A stretch of DNA of 51,853 nt. Origin: DAOUBA01 sp034432855. GTDB lineage: Bacteria; Chloroflexota; Anaerolineae; B4-G1. The translations under genes were made by a program, and so were the position numbers. Below, one piece after another: positions 8,309 through 17,241 of this stretch; within the stretch, counting starts at the first letter, position 1; each line of letters begins with the position of its first letter. The stretch spans positions 1-51,853 of the forward strand of contig DAOUBA010000229.1 in NCBI GenBank assembly GCA_034432855.1, read 5' to 3'. The notes under the pieces are model-generated. The model ran no database searches. It was given only the letters and a program-made list of their open reading frames with translations, and had not been told where the DNA came from.

Positions 8309-9121
8309 ATGAGTTCTATCGTTACCGATCGAGGTGTAGTTCATTACGAGTCCCAGGGCCGCGGACGCCCCGTGATTCTATTGCATGGCTGGCTGGAGTC
8401 GTGGGTGCCGTGGATGGGGACGATGGCTGCCCTCAGCCATAGTTACAAGACCTACGCCCTCGACTTCTGGGGATTCGGCGAATCGGGCAAGCAGGGTGGC
8501 AGTTTCACGGTGCGGGATTATATCGAGATGGTGGACCAGTTCATCGAACGTCTGGGGATCGAAAAGGCGCTTATCATTGGCCACTCGATGGGCGGCACCG
8601 TCGCGCTCGGCCTGGCGCTGGAGCATCCCCATCGCGTTCAGAAGGTAGTGGTGGTGGGTTCTCCTATCGTGGGCGATGGGCTGGCGCTTTTCCTGAGGCT
8701 GGCCGCCAGACGTTTTCTGGCCAGCCTCGCCTACAGGGTGCCCGGCGCCATCCCCTTTGGCGTCAGGTTGTCTTCCCCGTTCCTGGCGCGAGACTGGAAG
8801 ACCTGGTACAAGATGTTCAAGGACGATCTTTCCCGCACCACGCTGGAATCCTTTCATTACAGCATTGCCTCGTTACGTCATACCGATCTGCGCCCACGCC
8901 TGAAGGAGATCGGTGCCCCGACTCTGGGTGTCTATGGGCGTATTGATCGCATCGTGGATCCGCGACAGGGCGAGGTACTGGCACAGGGTGTGCCGTTGGC
9001 TGAAATCCGTTATTTCGACCGCTCAGGTCATTTCCCGATGCTGGATGAACCCGAACGCTTCTATCAGACGCTGAGCGAGTTCCTGGATCGTAGCGAGTGG
9101 CAAATGACGAGTAGCGAGTAG
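8309..9121 (+). CDS. Alpha/beta hydrolase
   Basis: A 270-aa alpha/beta-fold hydrolase with oxyanion-hole segment LLHGWLESW, nucleophile elbow GHSMGG (Ser present), acid region GRIDRIVDP and catalytic His in RSGHFPMLDEPERF. The family splits esters, amides or related bonds; the substrate is unknown. It begins 15 bp after a structured RNA and ends 3 bp before the V4R gene. The final residues (WQMTSSE) and the stop are encoded by a GTAGCGA-type tandem repeat. It is a paralogue of the hydrolase homologue at 17242-18030, which lacks the serine. Confidence 0.8.
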   Translation: MSSIVTDRGVVHYESQGRGRPVILLHGWLESWVPWMGTMAALSHSYKTYALDFWGFGESGKQGGSFTVRDYIEMVDQFIERLGIEKALIIGHSMGGTVALGLALEHPHRVQKVVVVGSPIVGDGLALFLRLAARRFLASLAYRVPGAIPFGVRLSSPFLARDWKTWYKMFKDDLSRTTLESFHYSIASLRHTDLRPRLKEIGAPTLGVYGRIDRIVDPRQGEVLAQGVPLAEIRYFDRSGHFPMLDEPERFYQTLSEFLDRSEWQMTSSE

Positions 9122-9168
9122 CGAATGGCGATCAACCTGCCAGTCTATCAATCTACCAGTCTACCAGC
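9091..9168. repeat. Two short tandem repeats at a gene junction
   Basis: GTAGCGA/GTAGCGAATG heptamers (about 9091-9130) span the end of the hydrolase gene. TCTATCAA/TCTACCAG octamers (9143-9167) encode VYQSTSLPA at the start of the next protein. Both keep the reading frames open. Confidence 0.65.
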
Positions 9169-9793
9169 CGAGGAGGCGCTGCAATACTTCTTCCCGAACA
9201 AGATGGGGCGGATCGCCCTACTGGCAATGGAAGAGGTTATGGGGCGTAACGGGGTAAACGCGATCCTTAACCTGGCCCGCCTGCAACATCGCATCGGCAA
9301 CTATCCGCCCAACAACTTTGCCCAGGAGTTCGCCTTCGAGGAGTTGACACAGTTGTTGGAGGCGCTAGATGAGATGTACGGAACGCGTGGAGGGCGCGGG
9401 TTGGCGCGACGGGCCGGCCATGCCTGCTTCAAACTGGGGATCAAGGACTTTGCGCCGTTACTGGGCATTGCGGATCTGGCCTTTCGCGTGATGCCACTGG
9501 GGATGAAGATGCGGGTGGGTTTCGAAGTCCTGGCTCAGACCTTCAACAAATTCACCGACCACTTGGTACGGTTGGGAGAGGATGAACAATACTACTACTG
9601 GATCATGGAGCGCTGTGGAGCGTGCTGGGGCCGCAAGACCGATTCGCCTTGCTGCCACCTGACCGTCGGTATCCTGGAGGAAGGACTGTATTGGGTCAGC
9701 GGCGGCAAGGGATTCTACGTCGAAGAGGTGTCGTGCATCGCTGCAGGCGGGCCAAGTTGCACGATTCAGGTGAGCAAGAATCCATTGGATTGA
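9125..9793 (+). CDS. V4R (4-vinyl reductase) domain protein
   Basis: A 222-aa protein whose C-terminal half has the V4R pattern: a Cys-rich segment MERCGACWGRKTDSPCCHLTVGIL, then GLYWVSGGKGFYVEEVSCIAAGGPSCTIQV. V4R domains bind small hydrophobic ligands or metals and occur in BchJ-like proteins and in regulators of aromatic degradation. The N-terminal half is helical and unassigned. Residues 6-15 come from an octamer repeat. It lies between the hydrolase and the beta-helix protein in a tight same-strand run and may be the ligand sensor or carrier of that group (inference). Confidence 0.7.
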   Translation: MAINLPVYQSTSLPAEEALQYFFPNKMGRIALLAMEEVMGRNGVNAILNLARLQHRIGNYPPNNFAQEFAFEELTQLLEALDEMYGTRGGRGLARRAGHACFKLGIKDFAPLLGIADLAFRVMPLGMKMRVGFEVLAQTFNKFTDHLVRLGEDEQYYYWIMERCGACWGRKTDSPCCHLTVGILEEGLYWVSGGKGFYVEEVSCIAAGGPSCTIQVSKNPLD

Positions 9794-9800
9794 CGAGACA

Positions 9801-11051
9801 ATGCGCAAGGTCATTCTGAGGGATCCGCGCAAGATATTTCCGTTCAACGAGCCGGCACGAGAGCTGCGCGTGCTGAACAAGCCTCTGTGGCTGCACCAGC
9901 GCGACGTCTTGGCACCCTACGTCACCGAGGAACGCGAGGTAGATTCCCTCGCGGAGATCGCGCCCCTGCGAGTGGAGACGTTCGTTTACCGGGATAACCT
10001 GTTCTTTGACCGGTTCTTTCTAGACGAGTTCATCCAGCGCGCCCGCGAGTTGGGTAAGGCTTGCCGGGTCGCTTTTGCGCTAGATGACCGCGCGATCAAT
10101 GCCCACGCCATTCACGTGCAACGTGGCATCCGCCGTGAGGGCGATGTCTATGTTGCCGACATGTGGTACTTCCCCCACGGCGTCGAGCCTAACGTGCGCC
10201 CGTTGGTGATGGATACCGAGGCGCGCGAGATGGGGTATTACCACGTCCCGACCCACATGGCTGGCGAGAAAGGCGATCTGGTGTACCAGGTGCCCACAAA
10301 GGCGTTCTGTTCAATCGAGCACTGGGTGCACACGATCACGGCTAACGTGATCTTGGGCGTGTTTGCTAACGGGGCGCGGATGGACCGTGCTGTCGAAAGG
10401 AGCGTCGGGTTGCAGTTGCGCATGCTCTGGCGCGCCATGCTCGAGGGCAAACAGGTGCATTCTTGTTCCGAAATGGTGCATGTTGGGCGCAACTGCAGCA
10501 TTGACCCGACTGCGGTCATCAAGGGGCCGACGTACATCGGCAACAACGTCAACATCGGCGCTGGGGCTGTGGTAGACATCTCCATCATCGGGGATAACGT
10601 GACCATCATGAATGGTGGGCAGGTCATGTTGAGCGTGGTTTCAGACCGCTGCTATCTGCCCTTCCGCGCGGCGCTCTTTATGAGCGTGATGATGGAGGAC
10701 TCTATGCTGGCGCAGAATACCTGCGTGCAGTTCTGCAGCATCGGGCGTGATACCTTCATCGGTGCCGGCAACACGTTCACTGACTTTAATCTGGTGCCCA
10801 AACCCATCCGCGTGCAATATCAAAACGACTTTGAGGAGACGGGCATGCCGGTGCTGGGTGGGTGCATAGGCCATCACTGCTTCATCGGCTCCGGCATGGT
10901 TGTGTATCCGGCGCGAGCTATCGAATCGGACGTGATCTTGCTCGCTACGCCAGAGAGACGCGTGATTGACAGGAACGTTTACTTCGAAGAGAGCGACCAT
11001 TTCGCGATCAAGGGCGGCCAGGATTATCATCAGAGGATGTACCTCCGTTGA
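9801..11051 (+). CDS. Left-handed beta-helix (hexapeptide repeat) protein, GlmU-like
   Basis: A 416-aa protein. The first 200 residues are a mixed alpha/beta region. Residues from about 225 show hexapeptide repeats typical of left-handed beta-helix acyltransferases and nucleotidyltransferases (CSIDPTAVIKGPTYIGNNVN, AVVDISIIGDNVTI, CIGHHCFIGSGMVVYP). An acyl- or nucleotidyl-transfer role is suggested by family only. It starts 7 bp after the V4R gene and its stop overlaps an alternative TTG start of the acyl-ACP-reductase-like gene, so an operon is likely. Confidence 0.7.
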   Translation: MRKVILRDPRKIFPFNEPARELRVLNKPLWLHQRDVLAPYVTEEREVDSLAEIAPLRVETFVYRDNLFFDRFFLDEFIQRARELGKACRVAFALDDRAINAHAIHVQRGIRREGDVYVADMWYFPHGVEPNVRPLVMDTEAREMGYYHVPTHMAGEKGDLVYQVPTKAFCSIEHWVHTITANVILGVFANGARMDRAVERSVGLQLRMLWRAMLEGKQVHSCSEMVHVGRNCSIDPTAVIKGPTYIGNNVNIGAGAVVDISIIGDNVTIMNGGQVMLSVVSDRCYLPFRAALFMSVMMEDSMLAQNTCVQFCSIGRDTFIGAGNTFTDFNLVPKPIRVQYQNDFEETGMPVLGGCIGHHCFIGSGMVVYPARAIESDVILLATPERRVIDRNVYFEESDHFAIKGGQDYHQRMYLR

Positions 11052-11065
11052 GAACGGGTGGGGTG

Positions 11066-12079
11066 ATGGACGCTTTCGCTTTCGTCATCCATCCCCTTGA
11101 TCCCAAGCGGGACGTCGCGCGTAAGTACCCGTTGCTGGCCAGGGTACTACCCACGCCGCTGATCCATCTGTTCTCTTGCGTCTGGCCGCCGGTCTACCTT
11201 TCGCGGGTCACCGGAGTGCGCTCGGAGGCAACGGGGAAGGAGGTCACGGGCTGGATACTGGCTTGCCCGCTTACCGCCCGGCAGACCTTGCGACTGCCGC
11301 CGCGAATCGTTTACAGCAGGATCGTACAGACCGGGCGCCTGGCGCAGAAACTGGGCGCTCGCCTCCTGGGCCTGGGTGCTTTCACCTCCGTGGTTGGGGA
11401 CGGCGGAGTGACGGTGGCCCGACGCCTGGGGATGCCGGTCACGACCGGGCGCAGCCTCACCGTAGCCATCGCGGTCGAGACGCTGGAGGAAGCCGCGCGT
11501 GCGCGAGGCGTGGCACTCCAGTCGGCCACTGTAGCCGTGGTCGGCGCGACGGGGTGTATCGGTTCTGCGTGTGCCGAGTTACTGGCGCCACTTACAGGCG
11601 AGTTGCTGCTGGTGGCGCGGCAGGAATCCCGCCTGGCGCAGGAGCAGGCGCGCCTCGTAGCGGCCGGCGCACGCCGGGTGCGTATCTCGACGCGGGTCGA
11701 GGATATCCGCGACGCCGATGTGGTGCTGAGCGCCAGCGGAGCCGCCAGGGTCGTCATCGAGCCTGAGCACCTCAAGCATGGCGCGATCGTGTGCGACGTG
11801 GCGCAGCCGCCGGACGTGTCGCCGCGGGTGGCACAGGAGCGCGGTGACGTGTTGGTCTTTGAGGGGGGAATCATGGATATGCCAGGTGCGGCGGACCTGG
11901 GATTTGATCTTGCCCTGCCGCCTGGCAAGACGTATGCGTGTATGGCCGAAGCGATAGTGTTGATGCTGGAGGGACGGTACGAGAGTTATTCGTTGGGAAA
12001 GCGGGTTCGTGTTGAGCACGTGCACGAGGTCGCGCAACTGGCCCGCAGGCACGGGTTCCGGGCAACTATGAACACCTGA
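11066..12079 (+). CDS. Relative of long-chain acyl-ACP reductase (AAR)
   Basis: A 337-aa Rossmann protein similar across its length to cyanobacterial acyl-ACP reductases: FAFVIHPLD at the start, LGLGAFTSVVGDGG, the dinucleotide-binding TVAVVGATGCIGSACAELL, LLLVARQESRL, then VLVFEGGIMDMPG, TYACMAEAIVLMLEGRYESYS and a HGFRATMN end. AAR reduces fatty acyl-ACP or acyl-CoA to fatty aldehyde with NADPH. The ATG at 11066 has GGTGGGGTG upstream. No aldehyde-deformylating oxygenase is in the window, so an aldehyde, alcohol or other lipid product is as likely as an alkane. Assignment rests on recalled motif similarity. Confidence 0.7.
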   Translation: MDAFAFVIHPLDPKRDVARKYPLLARVLPTPLIHLFSCVWPPVYLSRVTGVRSEATGKEVTGWILACPLTARQTLRLPPRIVYSRIVQTGRLAQKLGARLLGLGAFTSVVGDGGVTVARRLGMPVTTGRSLTVAIAVETLEEAARARGVALQSATVAVVGATGCIGSACAELLAPLTGELLLVARQESRLAQEQARLVAAGARRVRISTRVEDIRDADVVLSASGAARVVIEPEHLKHGAIVCDVAQPPDVSPRVAQERGDVLVFEGGIMDMPGAADLGFDLALPPGKTYACMAEAIVLMLEGRYESYSLGKRVRVEHVHEVAQLARRHGFRATMNT

Positions 12080-12092
12080 CGGAGGTGAAGAG

Positions 12093-12986
12093 ATGTCCCA
12101 AGTCAGAATGCTGATCGTAGAAGACGATTACGATATTTCCAACATGCTGCGCATCTACTTCCAGTCCAACGGCTACGAGGTGGCGGTAGCGCAGCGGGGT
12201 GAGGATGCGCTGGAGATGTGTAGGAAGCAACTGCCACACATCATCGTCCTGGACATCATGCTACCGGACATGGATGGTTACGATGTATGCCGCGAATTGC
12301 GCGGCAACCTCCGCACCAGCCATGTCCCGATCATCTTCTTGACCCAGAAGGACGAGCGTTCTGACAAGATCCACGGTCTCGAACTGGGCGCTGACGACTA
12401 TATCACCAAGCCCTTCGACCTCGAGGAACTGAAACTGCGAGTCAAGAGCGCCATCAACCGCGCGACCATTCAGAGCCTGACCAATCCCACGACCGGGTTG
12501 CCCGGCGGCAGGTTGATCGAGGATCAATTGCGCCAGTTGGTGCGGCGCAGCGATTGGGGCATCATCTACGCTAACATTCAGGGGTTCAGTGCCTTCAATG
12601 AAGTATACGGCTTCGTGGCCGGCGAGGAAGTGCTGCGCTTCGTGGGGATGGTTATGAGCCAGACGGTGGACAGCCTGGGGACGCCCAACGACTTTATCGG
12701 CCACATCGGCGGCGATGATTTCATCGTGATAACCACCAAGGCGTTGACCAAGCCTATAGTACAGGAACTCAAGCGGCGGTTCGACGAAGGGGTGGGCACA
12801 CACTATGACTGGAAGACGCGCCAGGATGGGTATCTGATCGTGCGCGACGATCAGGGCAATGAGAAAAGAGTGGATTTGATGAAACTGGCCATCGGCGTGG
12901 TCGCTGCCGATGATGGCCCCTTCTCCGACATCCGCGAGATCACCGAGGCAGCCGCGAGCGCGCGGCGGGAGGGCCGCGGGGTTTAG
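12093..12986 (+). CDS. Response regulator with degenerate GGDEF domain
   Basis: A 297-aa protein. Residues 1-125 are a receiver domain with acidic pocket EDD (10-12), phospho-acceptor D54 (VLDIMLPDMDG) and conserved Lys in TKPFDLEEL. The rest is a GGDEF-like domain with HIGGDDF in place of GGDEF and little else of the c-di-GMP synthesis signature, so catalysis is uncertain. CGGAGGTG precedes the ATG by 8-9 bp. It stands 24 bp before the histidine kinase gene and is probably its partner. Confidence 0.85.
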   Translation: MSQVRMLIVEDDYDISNMLRIYFQSNGYEVAVAQRGEDALEMCRKQLPHIIVLDIMLPDMDGYDVCRELRGNLRTSHVPIIFLTQKDERSDKIHGLELGADDYITKPFDLEELKLRVKSAINRATIQSLTNPTTGLPGGRLIEDQLRQLVRRSDWGIIYANIQGFSAFNEVYGFVAGEEVLRFVGMVMSQTVDSLGTPNDFIGHIGGDDFIVITTKALTKPIVQELKRRFDEGVGTHYDWKTRQDGYLIVRDDQGNEKRVDLMKLAIGVVAADDGPFSDIREITEAAASARREGRGV

Positions 12987-13010
12987 GTTGGCCTCAAGAC
13001 GAGTGAGGGC

Positions 13011-16000
13011 ATGAGCGAGCGGGCTGGAACTCGCCAATACGGGTGGATAGACCGGGCTATCGTGGTGGGCGCAGTGGCCATGGTGCTTGCCCTGGCCGTG
13101 TGGATGGCGGTCTCTGTACCTGGGTGGGCAGCCATCCTGCGTTATCTGCTCTTCTTGCCGGTGGGCCTGGTCGCCTACCGGTTCGGCCGCCAGGGGGCCT
13201 GGGTCGCGGCGGTGGTTGGCGCGTCGCTCATTCTTCTTTCAGTGGTGAGGGACTTGGTGGGAGGAGGAGGTGCGCTGCGTGTCATCGCCGGGTTGCTTGC
13301 CGGCGCGTTGACCTTCCCGGTGGCCTTGTTGATCGGACGGTGGAAGGAGTGGCGTCGTCCGGCTGTGTTTCCTGCCGATCGGTTGCTGAACAAGGCAACA
13401 GACGGCGCTCTCGACGCAGAGGTCGAGTATCGGGTCGAGGTGCTGAATAGCCTGGAGCGCGTGAGCCGCGAGATTAGCGCACAACTCAAACTGGATTTCG
13501 TCCTGCCTGTGGTGTTGGAAGAAGCGGTGCGCCTGACCAAGGCTACCCGCGCCGCGATCGCGCTTCGTAACGCGGAGAGCGGAGAACTGCGCCTGGCCGT
13601 CTGCACGGGACTTTCTGAGGCGGAGAAAGAGCGTTTGGGCGCCGTGCTGCGGGAGCCCGAGCCATACCCCGATCTGGTCGCTGCACTGCGGGCCGATCAG
13701 CCGGTGCTCATCCCTCGTGCGGCTGCTGGCAAAGGCATAGCCGGTGTCTGGGAAGAGGTTCGCTCCGTGCTGGTCGCGCCGGTCTTTTACCAGCAGGCGT
13801 TGGCGGGCTTGATTCTTCTGGCGAGTACGGATGAGTCCGCGTTCGACCAGAAGATGCTAGAGTTTGTCCGCGGGCTGTCCACTCAGGCGGTGATTGCTAT
13901 TGGCAACGATCAGCGTTACGAGGAGCAGGTGCGGCGCACGGAGCAGTTGCGCCATCGGGCGGAGCAACTCGCGTTGGTGTTGGAGGTCAGCCGGGCGTTG
14001 CGCTCCGACCGTCCCTTGGAGGAGATCCTGGAAGAGATCGCTTACGCGGTTCAGGAGGGGGTAGGATTCAACGCGGTGTTGATCAGCGTGCTGGAGGGCG
14101 ATCCGCCCTATCAACGCCGGGTAGCCGCTGCCGGCATTCCTATTCTCGACTTCGAGCGCATGAAGGAAGTGCGCCAGCCATGGTCGCTGATTGCAGGGAT
14201 GATGACCGAGGAGTTTCGCATCAGCCAGAGTTACTACATCCCGGCCGAGCGACAGGCCGCCTGGCGTGGGCGACTGGACGTTTACGACGGCCAGGTGGAG
14301 AACTCGGAGCGCGAGCCCGGGCGCTGGCATCCTCGAGACCTGCTGCTCGTCCCGCTCGTCGGGCCTGGCGGAGATGTGCAGGGTCTTCTCTCGGTTGACC
14401 AGCCGCAAGACGGTCGGATTCCTGACCAGGCGACGATTGAGGCGCTGGAGATCTTTGCGGCCCAGGCGGCGTTGGCGATCGAGAACGTGAAACTGGTGGA
14501 GGAAATGAAACGTCGTGCCGATACGCTGGCGCTGTTCAATGAGGTCAGCCGTTCGGCTACGGCCAAGTTGGAACTGGACGAGGTGCTGAACATCGTCGTT
14601 GATATGGCGCCGCGGCTGTTGGGCTACGATCATAGCAGTGTCTTCCTTTTGGACACCGAGAATGGGCGGTACGTGCCCAGAGCCGCGCACGGGGTTACAC
14701 TGGAGCGTATTGCGGCGCTTTCCTTCGCGCCAGGCGAAGGGCCGGTGGGCGCAGTGGCCGAAAGCGGCATGCCGCTGGCAGTTGATGACCTGAGTCGTGA
14801 CCCGAATTGGCCCCTGGGGCTTGAGATGGGCTCGGCGGTATTGGCCCCACTCGCCGGGGGCAGTCAGGTTGGGGGAGTCTTGTGCGTGGGCTATCGCGAG
14901 CCACACAGGTTCTCCACTATTGAAGTGGCGACGCTTTCGGCGTTGGCGGATCAGGTGGCCGTGGCGGTGGAGCACGCCCGCCTGTTTGACCAGGTGAGCC
15001 GTTTTTCGCAGGAACTGGAGCGGCGCGTGGAAGAGCGTACCCGCGAATTGGCCGAGGAACGTGACCGGGTAGAGACACTCTACCGCATCACCTCGCAACT
15101 CTCTGCCAGTCTCGATCTGGATCACATCCTGAACCGTGCCTTGCATCTGGTTGTGGAAGCCAGCGGCGCCGAGCAGGCGTTCATCCTGCTCTCCGATCTG
15201 CAGTCGGGACGGCTGATCTGCCGGGCGGCCTGGGGAACGGGGGACGAGCCATCGTACGTCGGTTCGACGTTGCGGTTTACCAGCGGTGAGGGATTGGCGG
15301 GCTGGGTGGTCCAACACCGTCGGGCGGCCATCGTCGCAGATACGCGACAGGATCCCCGCTGGGTAAGGCCGCGAGAGGGGGCGCGAGAGTATCGCTCCGT
15401 GTTGGCGACGCCGCTGGCGGTCAGCGATGTGGCGCTGGGGGTGTTATTGCTCTCTCACACGCAGCCGGATTTCTTCAATGAGGAGCACCTGCGTTTGGTG
15501 GAAGCGGCTGCCACGCAGGTTGCCATCGCTATCAACAACGCTGAACTCTACAACCTGATCCGCGATCAGGCAGAGCAGATGGGCACCATGCTTAAGGAAC
15601 AACAAGTCGAGGCCACCAAGAGCCAGGCCGTTTTGGAAGGCGTTGCCGATGGGGTTATGGTGGCGGATGCCCATGGTAAGGTTATCCTGTTCAACGCGGC
15701 CGCCGAGCGCATTCTCGAACTGCCGCGCGGTCAGGCATTGGGGCGCAGGATTGATGAGATGCTTGGGCTGTATGGCAGCCGGGCGCAGGAGTGGATGGAG
15801 ACGGTCGCCAGGTGGGCGCGCAATCCTGAGACGCATAAGGCGGAGGAGTATCTTGCTGCACAATTAGAGATTGGCCCTCGTATCGTCAGCGTCCACCTGT
15901 CCCCGGTGCTGATGAGCGACGAGTTTCTAGGCACGGTCTCGGTCTTCCGTGACGTGACGGCTGAGGTGGAGGCCGAGCGGGCCAAGAGCGAATTCGTGTC

Positions 16001-16772
16001 TACGGTATCGCACGAGTTGCGCACACCCATGACCTCGATCAAGGGATATGCCGACCTGCTGCTGATGGGGGCGGCAGGCCATCTGAGTGATCAACAGCAA
16101 GATTTCCTGGCGATCATCAAGAACAATATTGACCGTCTCACCATGCTGGTGAACGACCTGCTGGACCTCTCGCGTGTCGAGAGTGGACGGCTGGCGGTAG
16201 CGCCGGTAGAGATGCAGGTGGGCGAGATCATCGCGCAGGTTGTCAGGGCGATGGCGGCTCGCGCAGCAGAGAAGCGCCTGTCTTTGCGGACGGATGTGCC
16301 GCTCGATCTTCCCAGTGTCGTTGCCGATCCCGCTCGCGTGCTCCAGGTTCTGACTAACCTGGTGGCGAACGCTTACCAATATACTTTGCCCGGCGGGGAG
16401 ATCGTGGTGACGGCTCGCGCGCAGGGCGATGAGGTGCACGTCTCAGTGCGCGATACGGGCATCGGCATTGCGCCTGAGGATCAGGAGAAGATATTCGATC
16501 GTTTCTTTCGGGCCGATCATCCGGTAGTGCACGAAGTGCCGGGCACCGGCCTTGGGCTTGCCATCGTCCGGTCACTAGTGGAGTTGCAGGGCGGGCGCGT
16601 CTGGGTGGAAAGCCAGTTGGGTGTAGGAAGCACTTTCACGTTCACTCTTCCCACGGTCTATCCTGAAAGAGAAGGTGCACCGGTGGCCCAGCCATTCCCT
16701 GTCCGGGAATTGGTTGAGGAACTGGAGAGGGTGCTGAGGGAGAGTAGCCACTCAGCAGAGCCTGGCAGTTGA
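13011..16772 (+). CDS. Membrane-anchored multi-GAF/PAS sensor histidine kinase
   Basis: A 1253-aa kinase. About four hydrophobic helices lie in residues 15-115. Four GAF-like domains follow (roughly 140-300, 320-500, 505-665 and 690-850), with a coiled-coil stretch near 665-690 (LERRVEERTRELAEERDRVE). A PAS domain lies at about 870-985. HisKA has H1001 in STVSHELRTPM. HATPase_c has LVANAYQYT (N), DTGIGIAPED (G1), FDRFFRAD (F) and GTGLGLAIV (G2). It has no receiver domain. Flanking response regulators at 12093 and 16796 are likely partners. Several GAF domains suggest integration of several small-molecule signals. Confidence 0.9.
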   Translation: MSERAGTRQYGWIDRAIVVGAVAMVLALAVWMAVSVPGWAAILRYLLFLPVGLVAYRFGRQGAWVAAVVGASLILLSVVRDLVGGGGALRVIAGLLAGALTFPVALLIGRWKEWRRPAVFPADRLLNKATDGALDAEVEYRVEVLNSLERVSREISAQLKLDFVLPVVLEEAVRLTKATRAAIALRNAESGELRLAVCTGLSEAEKERLGAVLREPEPYPDLVAALRADQPVLIPRAAAGKGIAGVWEEVRSVLVAPVFYQQALAGLILLASTDESAFDQKMLEFVRGLSTQAVIAIGNDQRYEEQVRRTEQLRHRAEQLALVLEVSRALRSDRPLEEILEEIAYAVQEGVGFNAVLISVLEGDPPYQRRVAAAGIPILDFERMKEVRQPWSLIAGMMTEEFRISQSYYIPAERQAAWRGRLDVYDGQVENSEREPGRWHPRDLLLVPLVGPGGDVQGLLSVDQPQDGRIPDQATIEALEIFAAQAALAIENVKLVEEMKRRADTLALFNEVSRSATAKLELDEVLNIVVDMAPRLLGYDHSSVFLLDTENGRYVPRAAHGVTLERIAALSFAPGEGPVGAVAESGMPLAVDDLSRDPNWPLGLEMGSAVLAPLAGGSQVGGVLCVGYREPHRFSTIEVATLSALADQVAVAVEHARLFDQVSRFSQELERRVEERTRELAEERDRVETLYRITSQLSASLDLDHILNRALHLVVEASGAEQAFILLSDLQSGRLICRAAWGTGDEPSYVGSTLRFTSGEGLAGWVVQHRRAAIVADTRQDPRWVRPREGAREYRSVLATPLAVSDVALGVLLLSHTQPDFFNEEHLRLVEAAATQVAIAINNAELYNLIRDQAEQMGTMLKEQQVEATKSQAVLEGVADGVMVADAHGKVILFNAAAERILELPRGQALGRRIDEMLGLYGSRAQEWMETVARWARNPETHKAEEYLAAQLEIGPRIVSVHLSPVLMSDEFLGTVSVFRDVTAEVEAERAKSEFVSTVSHELRTPMTSIKGYADLLLMGAAGHLSDQQQDFLAIIKNNIDRLTMLVNDLLDLSRVESGRLAVAPVEMQVGEIIAQVVRAMAARAAEKRLSLRTDVPLDLPSVVADPARVLQVLTNLVANAYQYTLPGGEIVVTARAQGDEVHVSVRDTGIGIAPEDQEKIFDRFFRADHPVVHEVPGTGLGLAIVRSLVELQGGRVWVESQLGVGSTFTFTLPTVYPEREGAPVAQPFPVRELVEELERVLRESSHSAEPGS

Positions 16773-16795
16773 TACGAGTAGGGGGTGAAAAGGAG

Positions 16796-17167
16796 ATGAC
16801 AAAGATACTCGTTGCAGAAGACGAGCGTGACATTCGTGAGTTGATCGGGTTCACGCTGCGTTTTGCCGGCTTTGAGGTGGTGCTGGTGGGCAGCGGTACC
16901 GAGGCCATCGAGAAGGCGCTGTCGGAGCGGCCCGACCTGATCTTGTTGGACGTGCGCATGCCGAAGATGACGGGGTACGAGGTCTGCCGCCAGTTGAAGG
17001 AAGATTTGACCACCCAGTCCATCCCGGTGGTCTTCCTTTCAGCCAAGGGCCAAGAGGGCGAGATCGAACAAGGGTTGGCTTCAGGTGCTGTGGAGTACAT
17101 TGTAAAGCCGTTCGCGCCGGATGAGTTGATTAGCCAGGTCAAAGACATCCTGGCGAGATGTGCTTAG
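16796..17167 (+). CDS. Single-domain response regulator
   Basis: A 123-aa receiver-only protein with EDE pocket (8-10), phospho-acceptor D52 (LILLDVRMPKMTG) and the conserved Lys in VKPFAPDEL. AAAAGGAGA just before ATG 16796 fixes the start; the frame extends upstream to a TTG without a ribosome site. CheY-like proteins without output domain act by binding partners. It lies 23 bp after the histidine kinase. Confidence 0.9.
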   Translation: MTKILVAEDERDIRELIGFTLRFAGFEVVLVGSGTEAIEKALSERPDLILLDVRMPKMTGYEVCRQLKEDLTTQSIPVVFLSAKGQEGEIEQGLASGAVEYIVKPFAPDELISQVKDILARCA

Positions 17168-17241
17168 CAGCACGAAGTCGCAATTTGGTGGAGCACGTGC
17201 GTCTCCGCACGGGCGCTTGAGAATAGGGCGGTAGCGCGGCA

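Noticed and set aside
12093..12986. Active diguanylate cyclase
   Set aside because: The motif is GGDDF and the supporting catalytic context is weak, so only a GGDEF-like domain is claimed.
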